Notes: generated by a model not told the origin, from the letters alone. 64,000 bases of DNA from Sulfuriferula thiophila (GCF_003864975.1 NZ_BHGL01000007.1:196359-260358), one strand, 5' to 3'; numbered from the stretch's first letter, positions 30,551-43,313 are shown. Made by a program: numbers and translations.

Positions 30551-31451
30551 GGGCCTGCTCCAGTATCGCCAACACCAGTTCGTCGAACGTCATGCCTGCT
30601 GCCCGTGCCGCCATTGGCACCAGACTGTGATCGGTCATGCCTGGCGAGGTATTCGCCTCCAGGAAATACGGATTACCCGCTGCATCCAGCATCACATCCA
30701 GTCGTGCCCAACCGCGGCAACCCAGCACATTAAACGCTTTTTTTGCCAGCAACTGGATAGCTTGCTCCTGCTCGGCGGGTAGTCCGCACGGCACACGATA
30801 TTCCGTATCATCACGCAGATACTTGGCTTCAAAATCGTAAAATTCCTTTTTCGGAATCAGCCGTATCATTGGCAATGCCTTGTCGCCCAGAATCGCGCAG
30901 GTATATTCACCGCCTTCAATAAACTGCTCAGCCAGCACCAACGCATCAAACTGCGCCGCTTTTTCCCAGGCCTCACGCAATGTACCGGCTTGCGTCACTT
31001 TACTCATACCGATGCTGGAACCTTCACGTACCGGTTTCACAAAAATCGGCAAACCCAGACGCCGCTCAACTGCTTCAAAATCCGTATCTTCTGCCAACAG
31101 CGCATATTCCGGTGTAGGCACGCCTGCCGCCTGCCACAACAGCTTGGTACGCCATTTATCCATTGCCAGTGCGGAAGCCATCACACCGCTGCCGGTATAC
31201 GGTATTTCCATCCATTCCAGCGCGCCTTGCACCGTGCCATCCTCGCCAAACCGCCCATGCAGGGATATCATCACCCGGTCAAAACCCTCTGCAGCCAATT
31301 CGGCCAGATCCTTACCCGCCGGGTCAAACGCATGCGCATCTACCCCTTGCCGCAACAATGCGGTCAGCACTGCATTACCACTGTTCAGCGACACTTCACG
31401 CTCAGCGGAGCGACCACCTAATAACACACCTACTTTTCCAAACTGGCTCAT
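30540..31451 (-). CDS. ddl: D-alanine--D-alanine ligase
   Basis: ATP-grasp enzyme that makes the D-Ala-D-Ala end of the peptidoglycan stem. 303 residues with [14 protein letters not shown] at the N-terminus (substrate loop), [17 protein letters not shown] near 145 (ATP-binding), and the metal-binding [13 protein letters not shown] near the end. It lies between murB and ftsQ, the order usual for betaproteobacteria and gammaproteobacteria. Confidence 0.97.
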   Translation of the reverse strand: MSQFGKVGVLLGGRSAEREVSLNSGNAVLTALLRQGVDAHAFDPAGKDLAELAAEGFDRVMISLHGRFGEDGTVQGALEWMEIPYTGSGVMASALAMDKWRTKLLWQAAGVPTPEYALLAEDTDFEAVERRLGLPIFVKPVREGSSIGMSKVTQAGTLREAWEKAAQFDALVLAEQFIEGGEYTCAILGDKALPMIRLIPKKEFYDFEAKYLRDDTEYRVPCGLPAEQEQAIQLLAKKAFNVLGCRGWARLDVMLDAAGNPYFLEANTSPGMTDHSLVPMAARAAGMTFDELVLAILEQARVG

Positions 31452-32401
31452 GCCTCACCCCTTAACCTGTCGCCTATCACTCGCACTTCGCGCTGCAGCG
31501 TTACGCCGCATTGCTCAGCTACCGTTGTCGCCACAAGATCAATTAAATCCTCTATATCTGCCGCACTCGCCTGACCGGCGTTCACAATAAAATTGGCATG
31601 CTTAGTCGACACTTGCGCCCCACCCAACAACTTGCCTTTTAATCCGCAGCTCTCTATCAAGCGTGCAGCAAAATCACCTTGCGGATTGCGAAATACCGAA
31701 CCCGCATTCGGCTGCCCCAAGGGCTGGCTGGCAATGCGCCGTTGCAGCAAGTCTTTGATTACCTGCTTCGATGCAGCACCATCACCGATCTGCAACTCAA
31801 ACCAGCCACCGACAAACCATTCTTCATTCGCTTCACGCAACGCCACATGGCGATAATCCAGTTCGTACTCGGCACGTTCACGCTTGCGCACTTGGCCCTG
31901 ACGGTTGATGGTCAGCGCACTGCTGGCTATCAGCCAGGTTTCACTGCCATAGCAACCCGCATTCATCGCCAGCGCACCGCCAACCGTGCCTGGAATGCCG
32001 GCCATGAACTCAGCGCCAACCAGATCATGCCCGGCAGCAAATCGCGCCAACTTTGGTGCAGCTACGCCAGCCTCGGCGTAGATCACTCCTGATGAAGCCT
32101 GCTTGCTCTCCAGTCGTATTTCCCGCAATGCGCCATGCAGCAGGATCACCGCGCCACGCACGCCACCATCACGCACCAGCAAATTACTACCCAGCCCTAT
32201 GCAATACACCGGCATATCGGCTGGCAAATTATTCAGATACACCGCCATATCGGCCACGTCTGCCGGGATGTAGAGCTGCTCTGCCACCCCGCCGGCACGC
32301 CAGCTGACATGCTTGGCCATAGGCTCATTCAGCCGCAGCTCACCACGCAAACCCTGCTGCGGGTTTACTGCAGACATTGCCGCTGTCATTTCAGCGCACA
32401 C
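31448..32401 (-). CDS. murB: UDP-N-acetylenolpyruvoylglucosamine reductase
   Basis: FAD enzyme that reduces the enolpyruvyl group to make UDP-MurNAc. 317 residues; FAD-binding [15 protein letters not shown] and [15 protein letters not shown] are clear, with the catalytic serine in [10 protein letters not shown] and the C-terminal glutamate region LQREVRVIG. The start is uncertain: GTG 32401 and ATG 32389 are both possible and both overlap the end of murC or follow it directly. Overlaps ddl by four bases. Confidence 0.96.
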   Translation of the reverse strand: MCAEMTAAMSAVNPQQGLRGELRLNEPMAKHVSWRAGGVAEQLYIPADVADMAVYLNNLPADMPVYCIGLGSNLLVRDGGVRGAVILLHGALREIRLESKQASSGVIYAEAGVAAPKLARFAAGHDLVGAEFMAGIPGTVGGALAMNAGCYGSETWLIASSALTINRQGQVRKRERAEYELDYRHVALREANEEWFVGGWFELQIGDGAASKQVIKDLLQRRIASQPLGQPNAGSVFRNPQGDFAARLIESCGLKGKLLGGAQVSTKHANFIVNAGQASAADIEDLIDLVATTVAEQCGVTLQREVRVIGDRLRGEA

Positions 32402-33788
32402 GCGCCACCTCAGCTATCAACCCCGGGGTTGCACCAATTGAGCCAGCGCCCATGGTCAGTACGACATCGCCGTCCTGCACTGTGCTTAGTACCATCTCAG
32501 GCATATCGCTTATCTGCTCTACAAATATCGGCTCTACCTTGCCGGCTACGCGTAACGCCCGTGCCAGCGCCCTGCCATCCGCCGCCACAATCGGCGCTTC
32601 GCCTGCCGCATATACTTCGGCCAGCAGCAGCACATCTACGCTAGACAATACTTTGACGAAATCTTCAAACACATCGCGGGTACGCGTATAACGGTGCGGC
32701 TGAAACGCCAGCACCAGACGCCGTCCGGGGAAAGCTGCTCGCGCTGCGGCGATGGTCGCTGCCATTTCCACCGGGTGATGCCCGTAGTCATCCACCAGCG
32801 TAAACGTACCGCCAGCCGCAACCGGGATTTCGCCATAGCGCTGAAACCGGCGCCCCACACCACTAAAATCAGCCAGTGCCTTGGCAATAGCTGCTTCCGG
32901 CGCACCGACCTCGAGGCCAATGGCTATCGCCGCAAGCGCATTCAATACGTTATGCACACCCGGCAAATTCAGCGTGACATCCATCACATGTCGCCCACCG
33001 CCATTAACTACGCCAAAGTGCATTTGGCCGCCATCGTGGCGCACATTAATCGCGCGGATATCGGCGGCTTCGCTCAGACCGTAACTGGTAACCGGTTTGG
33101 TGATTGCCGACATAATGTCACGTACATTGGCATCATCAATGCACAACACTGCTCGGCCATAGAAAGGGACGTGTTCGACAAAATCTACGAATGCCTGTTT
33201 CAGCCGGCTAAAGTCATGGCCATAAGTTTCCATATGGTCAGCATCGATGTTGGTCACCACCGCGAGCACCGGGGTCAGATGCAGAAATGACGCATCCGAT
33301 TCATCCGCCTCAACCACGATGAATTCGCCCTGCCCCAACCGCGCATTGGCACCGGCGGCTTCAAGTCTTCCGCCGATAACAAAGGTTGGATCCATACCCG
33401 CTTGTGCGAGAATGCTGGTTACCAGTGATGTTGTTGTTGTCTTGCCGTGAGTACCGGCAATCGCAATACCCTGACGCAGCCGCATCAGTTCTGCCAGCAT
33501 AATTGCGCGCGGCACCACGGGAATGGCGCGTTCACGGGCGGCCACAACTTCAGGGTTGTCCGCCTGCACGGCAGTCGAGGTTACGATGGCATCTGCTGCA
33601 CCGACGTTATCTGCACTGTGGCCGTGAAATACCGTAATACCCAACCCGCTCAGCCTGCGGGTTGCTGTATTTTCTGCCATATCGGAACCGGTTACGACAA
33701 AGCCGAGATTCAACAACACCTCAGCTATACCGCTCATGCCTGAACCACCAATACCTACAAAATGTATCTGTTTAACTTTATGTTTCAT
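32391..33788 (-). CDS. murC: UDP-N-acetylmuramate--L-alanine ligase
   Basis: Adds L-alanine to UDP-MurNAc. 465 residues from ATG 33788, which overlaps the murG stop (ATGA). The Rossmann N-terminus [13 protein letters not shown]-loop [10 protein letters not shown] at 111-120, and [10 protein letters not shown] and FQPHRYTRT in the last domain mark the enzyme. Frame is open further upstream inside murG but without support. Confidence 0.97.
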   Translation of the reverse strand: MKHKVKQIHFVGIGGSGMSGIAEVLLNLGFVVTGSDMAENTATRRLSGLGITVFHGHSADNVGAADAIVTSTAVQADNPEVVAARERAIPVVPRAIMLAELMRLRQGIAIAGTHGKTTTTSLVTSILAQAGMDPTFVIGGRLEAAGANARLGQGEFIVVEADESDASFLHLTPVLAVVTNIDADHMETYGHDFSRLKQAFVDFVEHVPFYGRAVLCIDDANVRDIMSAITKPVTSYGLSEAADIRAINVRHDGGQMHFGVVNGGGRHVMDVTLNLPGVHNVLNALAAIAIGLEVGAPEAAIAKALADFSGVGRRFQRYGEIPVAAGGTFTLVDDYGHHPVEMAATIAAARAAFPGRRLVLAFQPHRYTRTRDVFEDFVKVLSSVDVLLLAEVYAAGEAPIVAADGRALARALRVAGKVEPIFVEQISDMPEMVLSTVQDGDVVLTMGAGSIGATPGLIAEVARVR

Positions 33789-34873
33789 TTGGCTAGTCCC
33801 ATACAAACTTTTGCAACGGCTGCAGTAGCATCGGGCTTGGCGAGCAATTTGGCTTGCTGCGCCATCTTATTAAGCTGCTCGCGTTGCAACTGCAGCAATC
33901 CTGTCGCTAATTTCTCTGCTGTTAACTCGGTTTGCGGCATCAATATCGCAGCTCCTGCCGCTACCAGAAACTGAGCATTGGTGGTTTGATGATCGTCTAC
34001 TGCATGTGGATATGGCACCAGCACGGATGGCACACCCGCCGCCGCCAGCTCTGCTACGGTCAACGCTCCTGCGCGGGTAATTGCCAGATCACTCCATGCA
34101 TACACACTGGCCATATCAGCAATAAAATCTCGCACATCTGCTTTGACGCCTGCCGCAGCATAATTACCACGCAGGGTTTCCATATGCCGGGTTCCTGCCT
34201 GATGTATTACTTCCGGCCGTTGTGCTTCAGGGATCAAAGCCAGCGCTTTCGGTACCATTTCATTCAGTGCTGCTGCGCCCAGACTGCCCCCCACAACCAA
34301 CAGATGTAGTTGCGCCTGAGTAGACACAGCTTTCACTGGCAATCCGGCAATATTTTCACGCACCGGGTTACCTAGCCAGACCGTGTCGACCTTGCCGCAC
34401 GGTACCGGTCTGTCCTGCTGATTTTTAAACGCTGCCGGGAATCCAACCACGACTTTTTCAGCCAGACAGGCCAGTATGCGATTGCTTAATCCGGCAATGG
34501 AATTCTGCTCATGGATCACCAGCGGCTTACCTAACAACACCGCCATCATTCCGCCAGGGAAACTGGGGTAACCGCCCATGCCCAGCACCACATCAGGCCG
34601 GTGGCGCAACAATGCATTCAAAGCCTGAGCAAATGCAAGTAACAGCATCATCGGCAACATCAATTTGCGCAGCAGGCCGTTGCCGCGAATACCGCCCATC
34701 GTCAGCCAAGCCATGGTGTAACCGTGTTCCGGTACGATGCGCGATTCCATACCATTTTTAGTCCCAAGCCAGATCACCTGCCAACCCTGTTCGCGCATAG
34801 CTGCTGCGACGGCCAAACCTGGATAGATATGCCCACCGGTGCCGCCTGCCATGATCATGATAGTGCGTGTCAT
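33785..34873 (-). CDS. murG: Lipid II synthase MurG
   Basis: Peripheral membrane GT-B glycosyltransferase that adds GlcNAc to lipid I. 362 residues. N-terminal glycine-rich loop [26 protein letters not shown] (lipid I site), [14 protein letters not shown], and the UDP-GlcNAc site with [19 protein letters not shown]. Two bases separate it from ftsW upstream; it overlaps murC downstream. Confidence 0.98.
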   Translation of the reverse strand: MTRTIMIMAGGTGGHIYPGLAVAAAMREQGWQVIWLGTKNGMESRIVPEHGYTMAWLTMGGIRGNGLLRKLMLPMMLLLAFAQALNALLRHRPDVVLGMGGYPSFPGGMMAVLLGKPLVIHEQNSIAGLSNRILACLAEKVVVGFPAAFKNQQDRPVPCGKVDTVWLGNPVRENIAGLPVKAVSTQAQLHLLVVGGSLGAAALNEMVPKALALIPEAQRPEVIHQAGTRHMETLRGNYAAAGVKADVRDFIADMASVYAWSDLAITRAGALTVAELAAAGVPSVLVPYPHAVDDHQTTNAQFLVAAGAAILMPQTELTAEKLATGLLQLQREQLNKMAQQAKLLAKPDATAAVAKVCMGLAK

Positions 34874-34875
34874 GT

Positions 34876-36036
34876 TCAGGTCCCCTTCTTGCCGCGCTTC
34901 AAGCAGCGGGTTTCAAAGTCGACTCTGAGCAATATTGCAATCGCCATGCAATTTGCCACGATACCGCTACCGCCAAACGACAAGAATGGCAGCGTCAACC
35001 CTTTGGTGGGCAACAAACCGACATTCACACCGATATTAATAGCCGCTTGCACTCCCAGCCAGATACCTATACCCATAGCGGTCAGCGCACAGAAGTGACG
35101 TTCCATCACCGCGGCCTGACGACCAATCTGGAACGCCCGCACTACCAGCCATGCGAACAGTATTATCACTGCCGCCACGCCGATAAAGCCCAGCTCCTCC
35201 GCGATCACAGCCAGCAGAAAATCGGTATGCGCTTCCGGCAAATAAAACAGTTTCTCCACGCTGCCACCCAGACCCAAACCTGTCCACTGACCGCGTCCGA
35301 ATGCAATCAGTGCATGCGATAACTGATAGCCTTTGCCAAATGGATCCGCCCACGGATCCATGAATCCGACGATACGTTGCAGACGATACGGCGAGCTCCA
35401 GATCAGGCCGATGAAGCCCACCACCAGCAACACGATCAATCCGGCAAAAATACGCAGATTCAGTCCACCCAAAAACAACGCCGACATCGCGATTGCGATA
35501 ATCACCACAAACGCACCGAAATCCGGCTCACGCAAGAGCAGAAAGCCGGTAAACAGGATGGCGATGAGCATCGGCAAAAACCCCTGCTTGAAGCTGTGCA
35601 TGAATGCGGCTTTGCGTACGGTGTAATCTGCGGCATAAATTACTGCTGCCAGCTTCATCAGTTCAGAAGGTTGCAGATTAATAATGCCCAGCGGTAACCA
35701 GCGCTGGCTGCCGTTAACGTTGCGCCCTATCCCCGGTATCAGCACGATAGCCAGCAACACCAGCCCGCCCAGAAACAGCCACGGTGCAAAATGCTGCCAT
35801 ACCCGTATTGGCACCTGGAATGTGGCATAACCAGCCATCAGACCCACCACAATAAACATCGCATGGCGCATGAGAAAGAAAGTGGGATGATGGCCCGTCG
35901 CACGGTTCGCTTCAGCTATATCGATGGACGCGGAATACACCATCACCAGACCAAATGCCAGTAAAGCCGCCGTCAACCAGAGCAGTACGAAATCATATTC
36001 CGCCACATCGCGCCTGGATCTCACGGGTGCATTCAT
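34876..36036 (-). CDS. ftsW: Septal peptidoglycan glycosyltransferase FtsW
   Basis: SEDS-family polytopic polymerase that works with FtsI at the septum. 386 residues with about ten membrane helices. Conserved stretches: GLVMVYSAS in the first helix, GSQRWLPLG followed by QPSELMKLA, the catalytic-loop region [16 protein letters not shown] near 285, and [14 protein letters not shown] near 350. Overlaps murD by four bases. Confidence 0.96.
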   Translation of the reverse strand: MNAPVRSRRDVAEYDFVLLWLTAALLAFGLVMVYSASIDIAEANRATGHHPTFFLMRHAMFIVVGLMAGYATFQVPIRVWQHFAPWLFLGGLVLLAIVLIPGIGRNVNGSQRWLPLGIINLQPSELMKLAAVIYAADYTVRKAAFMHSFKQGFLPMLIAILFTGFLLLREPDFGAFVVIIAIAMSALFLGGLNLRIFAGLIVLLVVGFIGLIWSSPYRLQRIVGFMDPWADPFGKGYQLSHALIAFGRGQWTGLGLGGSVEKLFYLPEAHTDFLLAVIAEELGFIGVAAVIILFAWLVVRAFQIGRQAAVMERHFCALTAMGIGIWLGVQAAINIGVNVGLLPTKGLTLPFLSFGGSGIVANCMAIAILLRVDFETRCLKRGKKGT

Positions 36037-37382
36037 AGGGTGGCACCCCGTTCCAGCTGTTTAACTGCCGCAATAAACACATCCGCGCGGTGAGCATAAT
36101 TTTTGAACATGTCGAAACTGGCACATGCAGGCGATAGCAACACCGCATCACCTGGCTTCGCCTGTTCGTAGGCAAGCGCTACAGCCTGCTCCATGCTTTC
36201 AGCACGCACTACCGGCACGCCGGCTGACACTATCGCTTCAGCAATCAGGTTGCCATCCCGGCCGATTTGCACCACTGCACGCGCTGATTGTTTCACTGCA
36301 CCAGCCAGCGGGGTGAAATCCTGTCCTTTGCCATCGCCGCCTACTATCAGCACTACGGGTTTATCCATACCCTTTAATGCTGCTTCAGTTGCGCCGACGT
36401 TAGTGCCTTTGGAATCGTCATAAAAACTGACCCCGTTTATTTCCGCTACCCACTCCACACGATGTGGCAAACCTTTGAATTTACGCAGCGCATCCAGTAT
36501 CGGTGTTTCCGGTAAATCCATTGCCTGGCATAATGCAAGTGCAGCAAGCGCGTTTGCTGCGTTGTGCAAACCCGCCAGTGGCAAATCGGCAATCGCCATT
36601 AATTTGCGTTTACCGCGACATAAATTGCCATCACGCACGCCATACTCATGTTCAGTTTCACTGGCATTCAGGCCGAAACTCAGTGTATTGCGATCCGTCC
36701 GCGCCATGGCCATGCTGCGCGCATCATCACGATTCAGCACCTGCACACCGCCCACATCAAATATCCGCGCCTTGGTCGCGGCATATTCATCAAGGCTGGC
36801 ATAACGATCCAGATGATCTTCGCTGATATTCAGCACAGTTGCCGCGACCGGGTTGAGCGTAAATGTGGTTTCCAGTTGGAAACTCGACAGTTCCAGCACA
36901 AACACTTCCGTTTCCGGATGATCTTCCAGCGCATCCAGCACCGGTAGGCCGATGTTGCCAGCCATCAGGGTTTTTTTACCCGCAGCGCTGCACATCGCCG
37001 CCACCATACTGGTCACGGTACTTTTGCCATTCGAGCCAGTGATGGCTATTACTTTGGCATGGGAAGGCACTGCCTGTGCAAACAGCTCGACATCCCCCCA
37101 CACCATGATGCCGCGCTGCATGGCGGACTGTATCAATTCATGCGCCAGCGGCACGCCCGGGCTGATAATGATACGGTCCGCCCAGACGAAATCTGCTTCC
37201 ACAAACTTGCCCGTGGTAACAGGAACCTCGGGTAGCGCTTGCTGTAAGCGTGGTAAATTGGCTGGCGCAGCACTTGTATCGGCGACGCGCAGGTCTGCTC
37301 CGCGGTGTGCCAACCAGCGCGCCGCAGCCAGACCGCTATTACCCAGTCCCAGAATCAAGATATGTTGCCCGTACCAGTTCAT
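36033..37382 (-). CDS. murD: UDP-N-acetylmuramoylalanine--D-glutamate ligase
   Basis: Cytoplasmic Mur ligase that adds D-glutamate. 449 residues. Rossmann start [16 protein letters not shown]-loop GSNGKST at about 116-122, [11 protein letters not shown] (substrate phosphate region), and [18 protein letters not shown] near the end, all typical of MurD. Seven bases separate it from mraY. Confidence 0.97.
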   Translation of the reverse strand: MNWYGQHILILGLGNSGLAAARWLAHRGADLRVADTSAAPANLPRLQQALPEVPVTTGKFVEADFVWADRIIISPGVPLAHELIQSAMQRGIMVWGDVELFAQAVPSHAKVIAITGSNGKSTVTSMVAAMCSAAGKKTLMAGNIGLPVLDALEDHPETEVFVLELSSFQLETTFTLNPVAATVLNISEDHLDRYASLDEYAATKARIFDVGGVQVLNRDDARSMAMARTDRNTLSFGLNASETEHEYGVRDGNLCRGKRKLMAIADLPLAGLHNAANALAALALCQAMDLPETPILDALRKFKGLPHRVEWVAEINGVSFYDDSKGTNVGATEAALKGMDKPVVLIVGGDGKGQDFTPLAGAVKQSARAVVQIGRDGNLIAEAIVSAGVPVVRAESMEQAVALAYEQAKPGDAVLLSPACASFDMFKNYAHRADVFIAAVKQLERGATL

Positions 37383-37389
37383 GTTTTCG

Positions 37390-38475
37390 TTAACGTATTT
37401 TCAATGTTGATAAACCAATCAGCACCAGCATCATGGTGATAATCCAGAAACGCACTACCACTTGCGTTTCTTTCCAGCCCTTCAATTCATAGTGATGGTG
37501 CAACGGTGCCATGCGGAATACACGCTTGCCTGTCATTTTGAACGAGGCCACCTGTATAACCACGGATAAGGTTTCCACCACGAACACACCGCCCATGATG
37601 AACAGCACGATCTCCTGACGAGCGATCACCGCGACTACGCCCAGGGCTGCGCCCAGCGCCAGCGCACCGACGTCGCCCATAAACACTTCTGCCGGATAGG
37701 CGTTAAACCAGAGAAACGCCAGCCCTGCACCCGCTATGGATGCGCAGAACACTGCCAGCTCACCGGCACCCGGGATATGCGGCACACCCAGATAGCGGGA
37801 GAACTCGGCATGCCCGGCAACATAGGCAAAAATTGCCAGCGCTGACGCCACCATCACCGTCGGCATGATTGCCAGACCATCCAGACCATCGGTCAGATTG
37901 ACCGCATTACTGGAGCCAACGATCACAAAATAGGTCAGCACAACGAAGCCCACCGTTCCCAGCGGGATCGCAATATGCTTGAAGAACGGCACGATCAGTT
38001 CGGTCTGTGCCGGCAACTCGGTGGAATAGGCGATGAACAGTGCTGCGCCCAAACCAAATACTGATTGCCAGAAATATTTAGCCTTGGCCGACAGTCCTTT
38101 GGGATTGCGGTATACCACTTTGCGGTAATCATCGACCCAGCCAACCGCGCCAAATCCAAGTGTAGTGAGCAGCGCGACCCACACGTAGCGATTACTCAAA
38201 TCTCCCCACAGCAGGGTGGACACAGCAATTGACACTAATATCAACGCACCGCCCATGGTTGGTGTACCAGCTTTCACCAGATGCGATTGCGGGCCGTCGT
38301 CCCGTACCGACTGGCCAATTTTCATTGCAGTTAGTTTGCGAATTACATACGGGCCAACCATGAATGAAATGGTCAGCGAGGTCAGTGTCGCCAATACCGT
38401 ACGCAGCGTAATGTAGCTAAACATATTGAAAGCGCGTAAATCTGACGACAAATGTTGAAATAGCCATAACAACAT
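37390..38475 (-). CDS. mraY: Phospho-N-acetylmuramoyl-pentapeptide transferase
   Basis: Polytopic enzyme that transfers phospho-MurNAc-pentapeptide to undecaprenyl phosphate to make lipid I. 361 residues and about ten helices. Cytoplasmic loops with [11 protein letters not shown], the aspartate pair in [17 protein letters not shown], the FMGDVGAL motif and [11 protein letters not shown] are all family hallmarks. Its ATG shares one base with the murF stop (TGATG). Confidence 0.98.
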   Translation of the reverse strand: MLLWLFQHLSSDLRAFNMFSYITLRTVLATLTSLTISFMVGPYVIRKLTAMKIGQSVRDDGPQSHLVKAGTPTMGGALILVSIAVSTLLWGDLSNRYVWVALLTTLGFGAVGWVDDYRKVVYRNPKGLSAKAKYFWQSVFGLGAALFIAYSTELPAQTELIVPFFKHIAIPLGTVGFVVLTYFVIVGSSNAVNLTDGLDGLAIMPTVMVASALAIFAYVAGHAEFSRYLGVPHIPGAGELAVFCASIAGAGLAFLWFNAYPAEVFMGDVGALALGAALGVVAVIARQEIVLFIMGGVFVVETLSVVIQVASFKMTGKRVFRMAPLHHHYELKGWKETQVVVRFWIITMMLVLIGLSTLKIR

Positions 38476-39827
38476 CAGGCTTGCTCCTCTAGAACTTTAA
38501 CTACGCGCTCCATTTGCATGAAACGCGACCCCTTGACCAATACCGTCACATTCGCCATCAACTTTGGCAACAATGCCGCAGTTAATTCCTCTACGTTTGC
38601 AAAGTGCTGAGCACCGTTTCCGAATACCGCTACGGCATGGCGGCTTAACTCACCCAGCGCATACAGGCCATCTATGCCTGCACTTTTAGCCAATGCACCA
38701 ATCTCGGCATGCAATGCCACTTCATCTGTGCCCAACTCGCCCATATCCCCAAGCACCAATAACCGTGTACCCGCTACGGCTGCCAGCACCTGTATCGCAG
38801 CGCGAGTCGAATCCGGGTTCGCGTTATAACTATCGTCAATGACGATGGCGCCCTGTCTGGCGGGTTTGCGCTGCAGCCGGCCATACACGCCTTTGAATCC
38901 CTGCAGCCCTGTCACAATCGCTTCGCCGTTAATGCCCAGCGCCATGGCTGCGGCGGCTGCTGCCAGTGCGTTCATCACGCTGTGCTCGCCTAAAACCGGC
39001 AATTGCAGGTCCAGCTGCATGATGGGTGAATTTATGTGCACGTCGCTATAAGCGGCATGCGCAACATAACTGCCGCACACTATCGTGGCGCGCTGCAAAC
39101 CGAAATCCATCACTGCGCGCGTACCTGCTGACTGCCGCCACAGGGGCGCAAATACATCATCCGCATTAATTATTGCGACGCCATCTGTCGGCAATCCCAA
39201 CAAAATCTCACCTTTCGCCGCCGCAATCGCCTCGACGGAACCAAGCATGCCGATATGCGCCGTGCCGGCATTATTGATGAGCGCCACGTCTGGCTGAGCC
39301 AGTCGGGTTAAATACGCGATCTCGCCCGCATGATTCATCCCCATCTCGATGACACCGTATTGATGCTGCGGCTGCAGACGCAGCAAAGTCAGCGGCATAC
39401 CGATGTCATTGTTAAAATTCCCTTTGGTGGCTAATACAGCCTCATCCCCCACGGCCGCATGCAGTATCGCCGCCAGCATTTCCTTGACGCTGGTTTTGCC
39501 GCTACTTCCAGTCACGCCGATGATGCGAGCCGGCATCTGTTTACGCCAATAGGCTGCCAATTGACCCAGCGCCAGACGCGTATCCGCTACCACGAGTGCC
39601 GGCGACAATTCAGCCACACACTGGTTATCCACCATCACTGCTGCTGCCCCCGCATCCAGCGCGGCTTGTGCAAACTGATGACCGTCAAACTTTTCACCAC
39701 GCAATGCAACAAACAGATCACCCGGCTGGATGTCCCGGCTATCTGTGGTTACTCGCGTAAATTCTGCTGCTCCGCGCGCCTTAGCGGCTATGGCCTGCGC
39801 TGCAACATTCAAGGTCATCATGCTCAT
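38475..39827 (-). CDS. murF: UDP-N-acetylmuramoyl-tripeptide--D-alanyl-D-alanine ligase
   Basis: Last cytoplasmic Mur ligase; it adds D-Ala-D-Ala from Ddl. 450 residues. N-terminal substrate domain with [20 protein letters not shown]-loop [15 protein letters not shown] near 105, [26 protein letters not shown], and [15 protein letters not shown]. Overlaps murE by four bases. Confidence 0.97.
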   Translation of the reverse strand: MSMMTLNVAAQAIAAKARGAAEFTRVTTDSRDIQPGDLFVALRGEKFDGHQFAQAALDAGAAAVMVDNQCVAELSPALVVADTRLALGQLAAYWRKQMPARIIGVTGSSGKTSVKEMLAAILHAAVGDEAVLATKGNFNNDIGMPLTLLRLQPQHQYGVIEMGMNHAGEIAYLTRLAQPDVALINNAGTAHIGMLGSVEAIAAAKGEILLGLPTDGVAIINADDVFAPLWRQSAGTRAVMDFGLQRATIVCGSYVAHAAYSDVHINSPIMQLDLQLPVLGEHSVMNALAAAAAAMALGINGEAIVTGLQGFKGVYGRLQRKPARQGAIVIDDSYNANPDSTRAAIQVLAAVAGTRLLVLGDMGELGTDEVALHAEIGALAKSAGIDGLYALGELSRHAVAVFGNGAQHFANVEELTAALLPKLMANVTVLVKGSRFMQMERVVKVLEEQA

Positions 39828-41290
39828 GCGCGCGCCTCCAATGCTTGCTGGGCCACCGAAAGGTCGCTGAACGGATATTTAATCCCTGCAACTTCCTGAT
39901 AGTCCTCATGCCCTTTACCTGCCACCAGCACCACATCGCCAGCCTGCGCCTGCGTGATTGCGGCACTGATTGCCTGCGCCCGATCCGCTATTACCATTTC
40001 CTGTCCATTCATCCCTGCGCGTATCTCGGCAATTATGGTTTGCGCGTCTTCGCCACGCGGATTATCCGAAGTCACCATGACCTGATCGGCCTGCTGCATC
40101 GCGATCGCGCCCATTAATGGCCGCTTGCCCGGATCTCTTTCTCCGCCACAACCGAATACGCACCACACTTTTCCGTCTTGATTCAATTCTCGTAAACTCA
40201 TCAATACTTTTTCCAGCGCATCTGGCGTATGCGCATAATCAATCACCACTAATGGCTGCCCGCCCCCGCCGATTGCCTGCATGCGTCCCGCAACAGCGGT
40301 GACTGCAGACAGCGCTGTCACCGCATCGGTCAGCGCCACACCGCTCACCAGCATGGCAGCCAGACTCGCCAACAGGTTATGCGCGTTAAAACGCCCAAGC
40401 AACGGTGAACGCAGCTCCGTATTTCCCCAGTCTGTTTCAACCTGCATCACCAGCCCTGCAGTCGACAGATGCAAATTAGTGCAGCGCACATTACCTTGTT
40501 CAAAGCCATACCCAACTATCTGTACGCCATTTGTTGAACAGTTACGCGCAAGCTCACGGCCAAATTCGTCATCCTGATTCAGAATGGCGTAGCGCAAACC
40601 CGGCCAGGCAAACAACTTGGCCTTGGCTCCGGCATAGCTCGCCATGTCACCGTGATAATCCAGATGGTCGCGGGTCAGATTAGTCAGCACCGCCACATCA
40701 AATTGCACACCATTTACCCGCCCCTGATCCAGGCCGTGTGATGACACTTCCATCGCCACATTTTCTGCCCCGGCTGCGCGATAATCTGCCAAAGCCGCCT
40801 GCAACACTGCCGCATCGGGGGTGGTGTTGCCGGTGTAATCCAGCTCCGGCGGGAACCCATTTCCCAGCGTACCGATTACTGCCGTCTTGCGTCCCAGCGC
40901 GGTAAAACTTTGTGCCAGCCATTGCGTGCAGGAAGTTTTACCATTGGTGCCAGTCACTCCAATTACCCACATACCATCGGACGGATCGCCATATACCAGT
41001 GCAGCAATTTCGCCAATACTGTCTTTTAAATCCTGCACAGACACATTAGGCATTCCGGCAAATTCATCGGGCCAACTAAAATCTGCCGCTTCCCATAACA
41101 CGGCCACAGCACCAGCCTTAATTGCCGCAGCAATATAACGGCGACCATCGCCCGCCTCGCCCGGATAAGCGGCAAACGCCATTCCTGGCCTGATTTGCCG
41201 GCTGTCTGCGGTCAAACCGGTTAATGCCACGCCCTGACGCGTCAATGCCGCCAGAATATTGGCGGCATTATGAAGAGCGGTGCGGCTCAT
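39824..41290 (-). CDS. murE: UDP-N-acetylmuramoyl-tripeptide synthetase MurE (meso-DAP type)
   Basis: Adds the third residue of the stem peptide. 488 residues: TADSRQIRPGMAFAA, P-loop GTNGKTS at 114-120, EVSSHGLDQGR, and the DNPRGED sequence whose arginine reads meso-diaminopimelate, so a DAP-type cell wall is indicated. Overlaps both ftsI and murF by four bases. Confidence 0.97.
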   Translation of the reverse strand: MSRTALHNAANILAALTRQGVALTGLTADSRQIRPGMAFAAYPGEAGDGRRYIAAAIKAGAVAVLWEAADFSWPDEFAGMPNVSVQDLKDSIGEIAALVYGDPSDGMWVIGVTGTNGKTSCTQWLAQSFTALGRKTAVIGTLGNGFPPELDYTGNTTPDAAVLQAALADYRAAGAENVAMEVSSHGLDQGRVNGVQFDVAVLTNLTRDHLDYHGDMASYAGAKAKLFAWPGLRYAILNQDDEFGRELARNCSTNGVQIVGYGFEQGNVRCTNLHLSTAGLVMQVETDWGNTELRSPLLGRFNAHNLLASLAAMLVSGVALTDAVTALSAVTAVAGRMQAIGGGGQPLVVIDYAHTPDALEKVLMSLRELNQDGKVWCVFGCGGERDPGKRPLMGAIAMQQADQVMVTSDNPRGEDAQTIIAEIRAGMNGQEMVIADRAQAISAAITQAQAGDVVLVAGKGHEDYQEVAGIKYPFSDLSVAQQALEARA

Positions 41291-43032
41291 GTTGACTCAT
41301 CCTCGCCCACCACCGTGGTGGGCAATGACTGATGCACGATAGGTTTATCTGGCGCAACATCCATCTGACGTAGCGCGCTTTGCATCACTTTCTTAAACAC
41401 CGGTGCAGACACAGTGCCACCATAATATTGACCCGCCGATGGCTCATCGACCATTACTGCAATAATCAGGCGCGGGTTACTGGCCGGCGCAAAACCAATA
41501 AATGAGGCAATGTATTTATCTGCTGAATAGCCGCCACGATCCGGCTTATGAGCCGTACCGGTCTTACCCGCCACGCGGTAACCATCCAGTGCGGCTTGCG
41601 GCGCGGTGCCTTCCGGTGTGATTACACTTTCCAGCATGGGGATCAATGCATCGGCGCTTTGTGCGCTGAACACACGCACACCGGCAGGGCCTGCCCCGGT
41701 TTGCTTAAGCATGGTCACCGGCTTCATCACACCATGATTGGTAAAAACCGTATAGGCACGCGCCAGTTGCAGCAAGCTCACCGAGATACCATTACCATAC
41801 GACATGGTTGCCTGCTCGATAGGCCGCCAATGCTGGTATGGACGTAAACTGCCTGACGCAGCGCCAGGAAAACCGACACGCGGTACCGTGCCAAATCCGG
41901 CGTTATGCAATTCAGTCCACATGTATTCCGGCGACATCGACAGCGCCATCTTCGACGCACCGACGTTGCTGGATTTCTGGATTACCTGCGACACTGTCAA
42001 CATGCCGTGCGGATGCGCATCGCGAATACGTTTCGGGCCGATCTGATAGCTGCCGTTTTCGGTATCGATCAGCGTATCCGGCTTATATTTACCGGTATCC
42101 ATTGCAGCCGCCACTGTGAAAGGCTTCATAGTCGAACCTGGCTCATACTCATCCGTGACAGCATGATTGCGCATCTGCCATGGCTTCACGCCTTCGCGAT
42201 TATTCGGATTGAATGACGGCACATTCGCCAACGCGAGAATCTCGCCGGTTTTTGCATCCAGTACCACAATCGCACCTGCCTTAGCCTTATTTGCCAGCAC
42301 AGCCGCCTGCAGTTCGCGATAAGCGAGATACTGCAAGCGCATATCTATTGATAACACCAGGTCATGTCCGGGCTTAGGACTCATGATGCCTTCCACGTCC
42401 TCGAACACATTCCCTTTACGATCTTTCAACACCCGCCGACTGCCAGGTATCCCGGCCAGCCAGCTTTGATAAGCCAGCTCCATACCTTCCTGCCCGCTAT
42501 CATCAATCCCGGTAAAACCCAACAAATGCGCCGCGACTTCCCCTGCAGGGTAGTAGCGGCGATATTCCCGTTGCAGTGACATGCCTGATATACCCAGCTT
42601 AGCCACCGCTTCTGCCTGATCTGGCGGCAAGCGACGTTTGATATAGACAAACTCGCGATCCTTCTGCGCCAGCTTGCCTTTCAATTCCGCTACCGGCATC
42701 TGCAACACAGTCGCCAGTTGTTTTAACTGACTAGCACTCACCTCCACCGAAGAAGGGTTAGCCCACAGAGACTCTACCGGTGTACTGATTGCCAATGGCT
42801 CGCCATTACGATCAGCGATCATGCCGCGATGCGCAGGCAACTCAACTACCCTGCTGGCCAGCGCATCGCCCTTGCGTTGCAAAAAATCGTGATGCAAGCC
42901 TTGCAAATACACCGCCCGCCCGGCCAGAACCAAAAACCCCGCCAGTATCAGCCCCAACACCAAACGCCCGCGCCATTGCTGTAAATGCAACTCCAGCAAA
43001 TGGCTGGTTGGGCGAGTAGCAATACGACTCAC
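41287..43032 (-). CDS. ftsI: Septal transpeptidase FtsI (penicillin-binding protein 3)
   Basis: Class B PBP that cross-links septal peptidoglycan. 581 residues: N-terminal membrane helix near 25-42 (LVLGLILAGFLVLAGRAVY), the pedestal domain with RGMIADRNGEPLAIS, and the transpeptidase domain with the catalytic serine about residue 300 in EPGSTMKPF, then SSN in QKSSNVGA and KTGT in VAGKTGTAHK. The 4-base overlap with ftsL indicates coupling. Confidence 0.97.
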   Translation of the reverse strand: MSRIATRPTSHLLELHLQQWRGRLVLGLILAGFLVLAGRAVYLQGLHHDFLQRKGDALASRVVELPAHRGMIADRNGEPLAISTPVESLWANPSSVEVSASQLKQLATVLQMPVAELKGKLAQKDREFVYIKRRLPPDQAEAVAKLGISGMSLQREYRRYYPAGEVAAHLLGFTGIDDSGQEGMELAYQSWLAGIPGSRRVLKDRKGNVFEDVEGIMSPKPGHDLVLSIDMRLQYLAYRELQAAVLANKAKAGAIVVLDAKTGEILALANVPSFNPNNREGVKPWQMRNHAVTDEYEPGSTMKPFTVAAAMDTGKYKPDTLIDTENGSYQIGPKRIRDAHPHGMLTVSQVIQKSSNVGASKMALSMSPEYMWTELHNAGFGTVPRVGFPGAASGSLRPYQHWRPIEQATMSYGNGISVSLLQLARAYTVFTNHGVMKPVTMLKQTGAGPAGVRVFSAQSADALIPMLESVITPEGTAPQAALDGYRVAGKTGTAHKPDRGGYSADKYIASFIGFAPASNPRLIIAVMVDEPSAGQYYGGTVSAPVFKKVMQSALRQMDVAPDKPIVHQSLPTTVVGEDEST

Positions 43033-43313
43033 GGCTGCACCTCAGCCGATTTTCCAGCATAGGCAATTTGCATATGCGCAGCATCAGGCAACTGCATTTG
43101 TAACTTTTCTATCGCTATTTTTTCGACTCGGGCATGCATGGCCCAAGTGCTTTGTTCTAACTGCAACTGCCCCCACTCCACCTCCAACTGGCGCTGCCTG
43201 GTCTGTTCCTGCTCCAATGCAACAAATGCTTTGCGCGCCTGATGCTGACTAGTCACCACCCCCAACGCACACAGCACAACCAGCAACAACATAAATAAAT
43301 GAACGCGACTCAT
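43029..43313 (-). CDS. ftsL: Cell division protein FtsL
   Basis: Small bitopic protein of 94 residues that pairs with FtsB and FtsQ. It has a membrane helix at residues 4-20 ([17 protein letters not shown]) and a periplasmic heptad-like coiled coil ([20 protein letters not shown]) with leucines at zipper positions. Recognised mainly from size, topology and its place between rsmH and ftsI, with four-base overlaps on both sides. Confidence 0.92.
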   Translation of the reverse strand: MSRVHLFMLLLVVLCALGVVTSQHQARKAFVALEQEQTRQRQLEVEWGQLQLEQSTWAMHARVEKIAIEKLQMQLPDAAHMQIAYAGKSAEVQP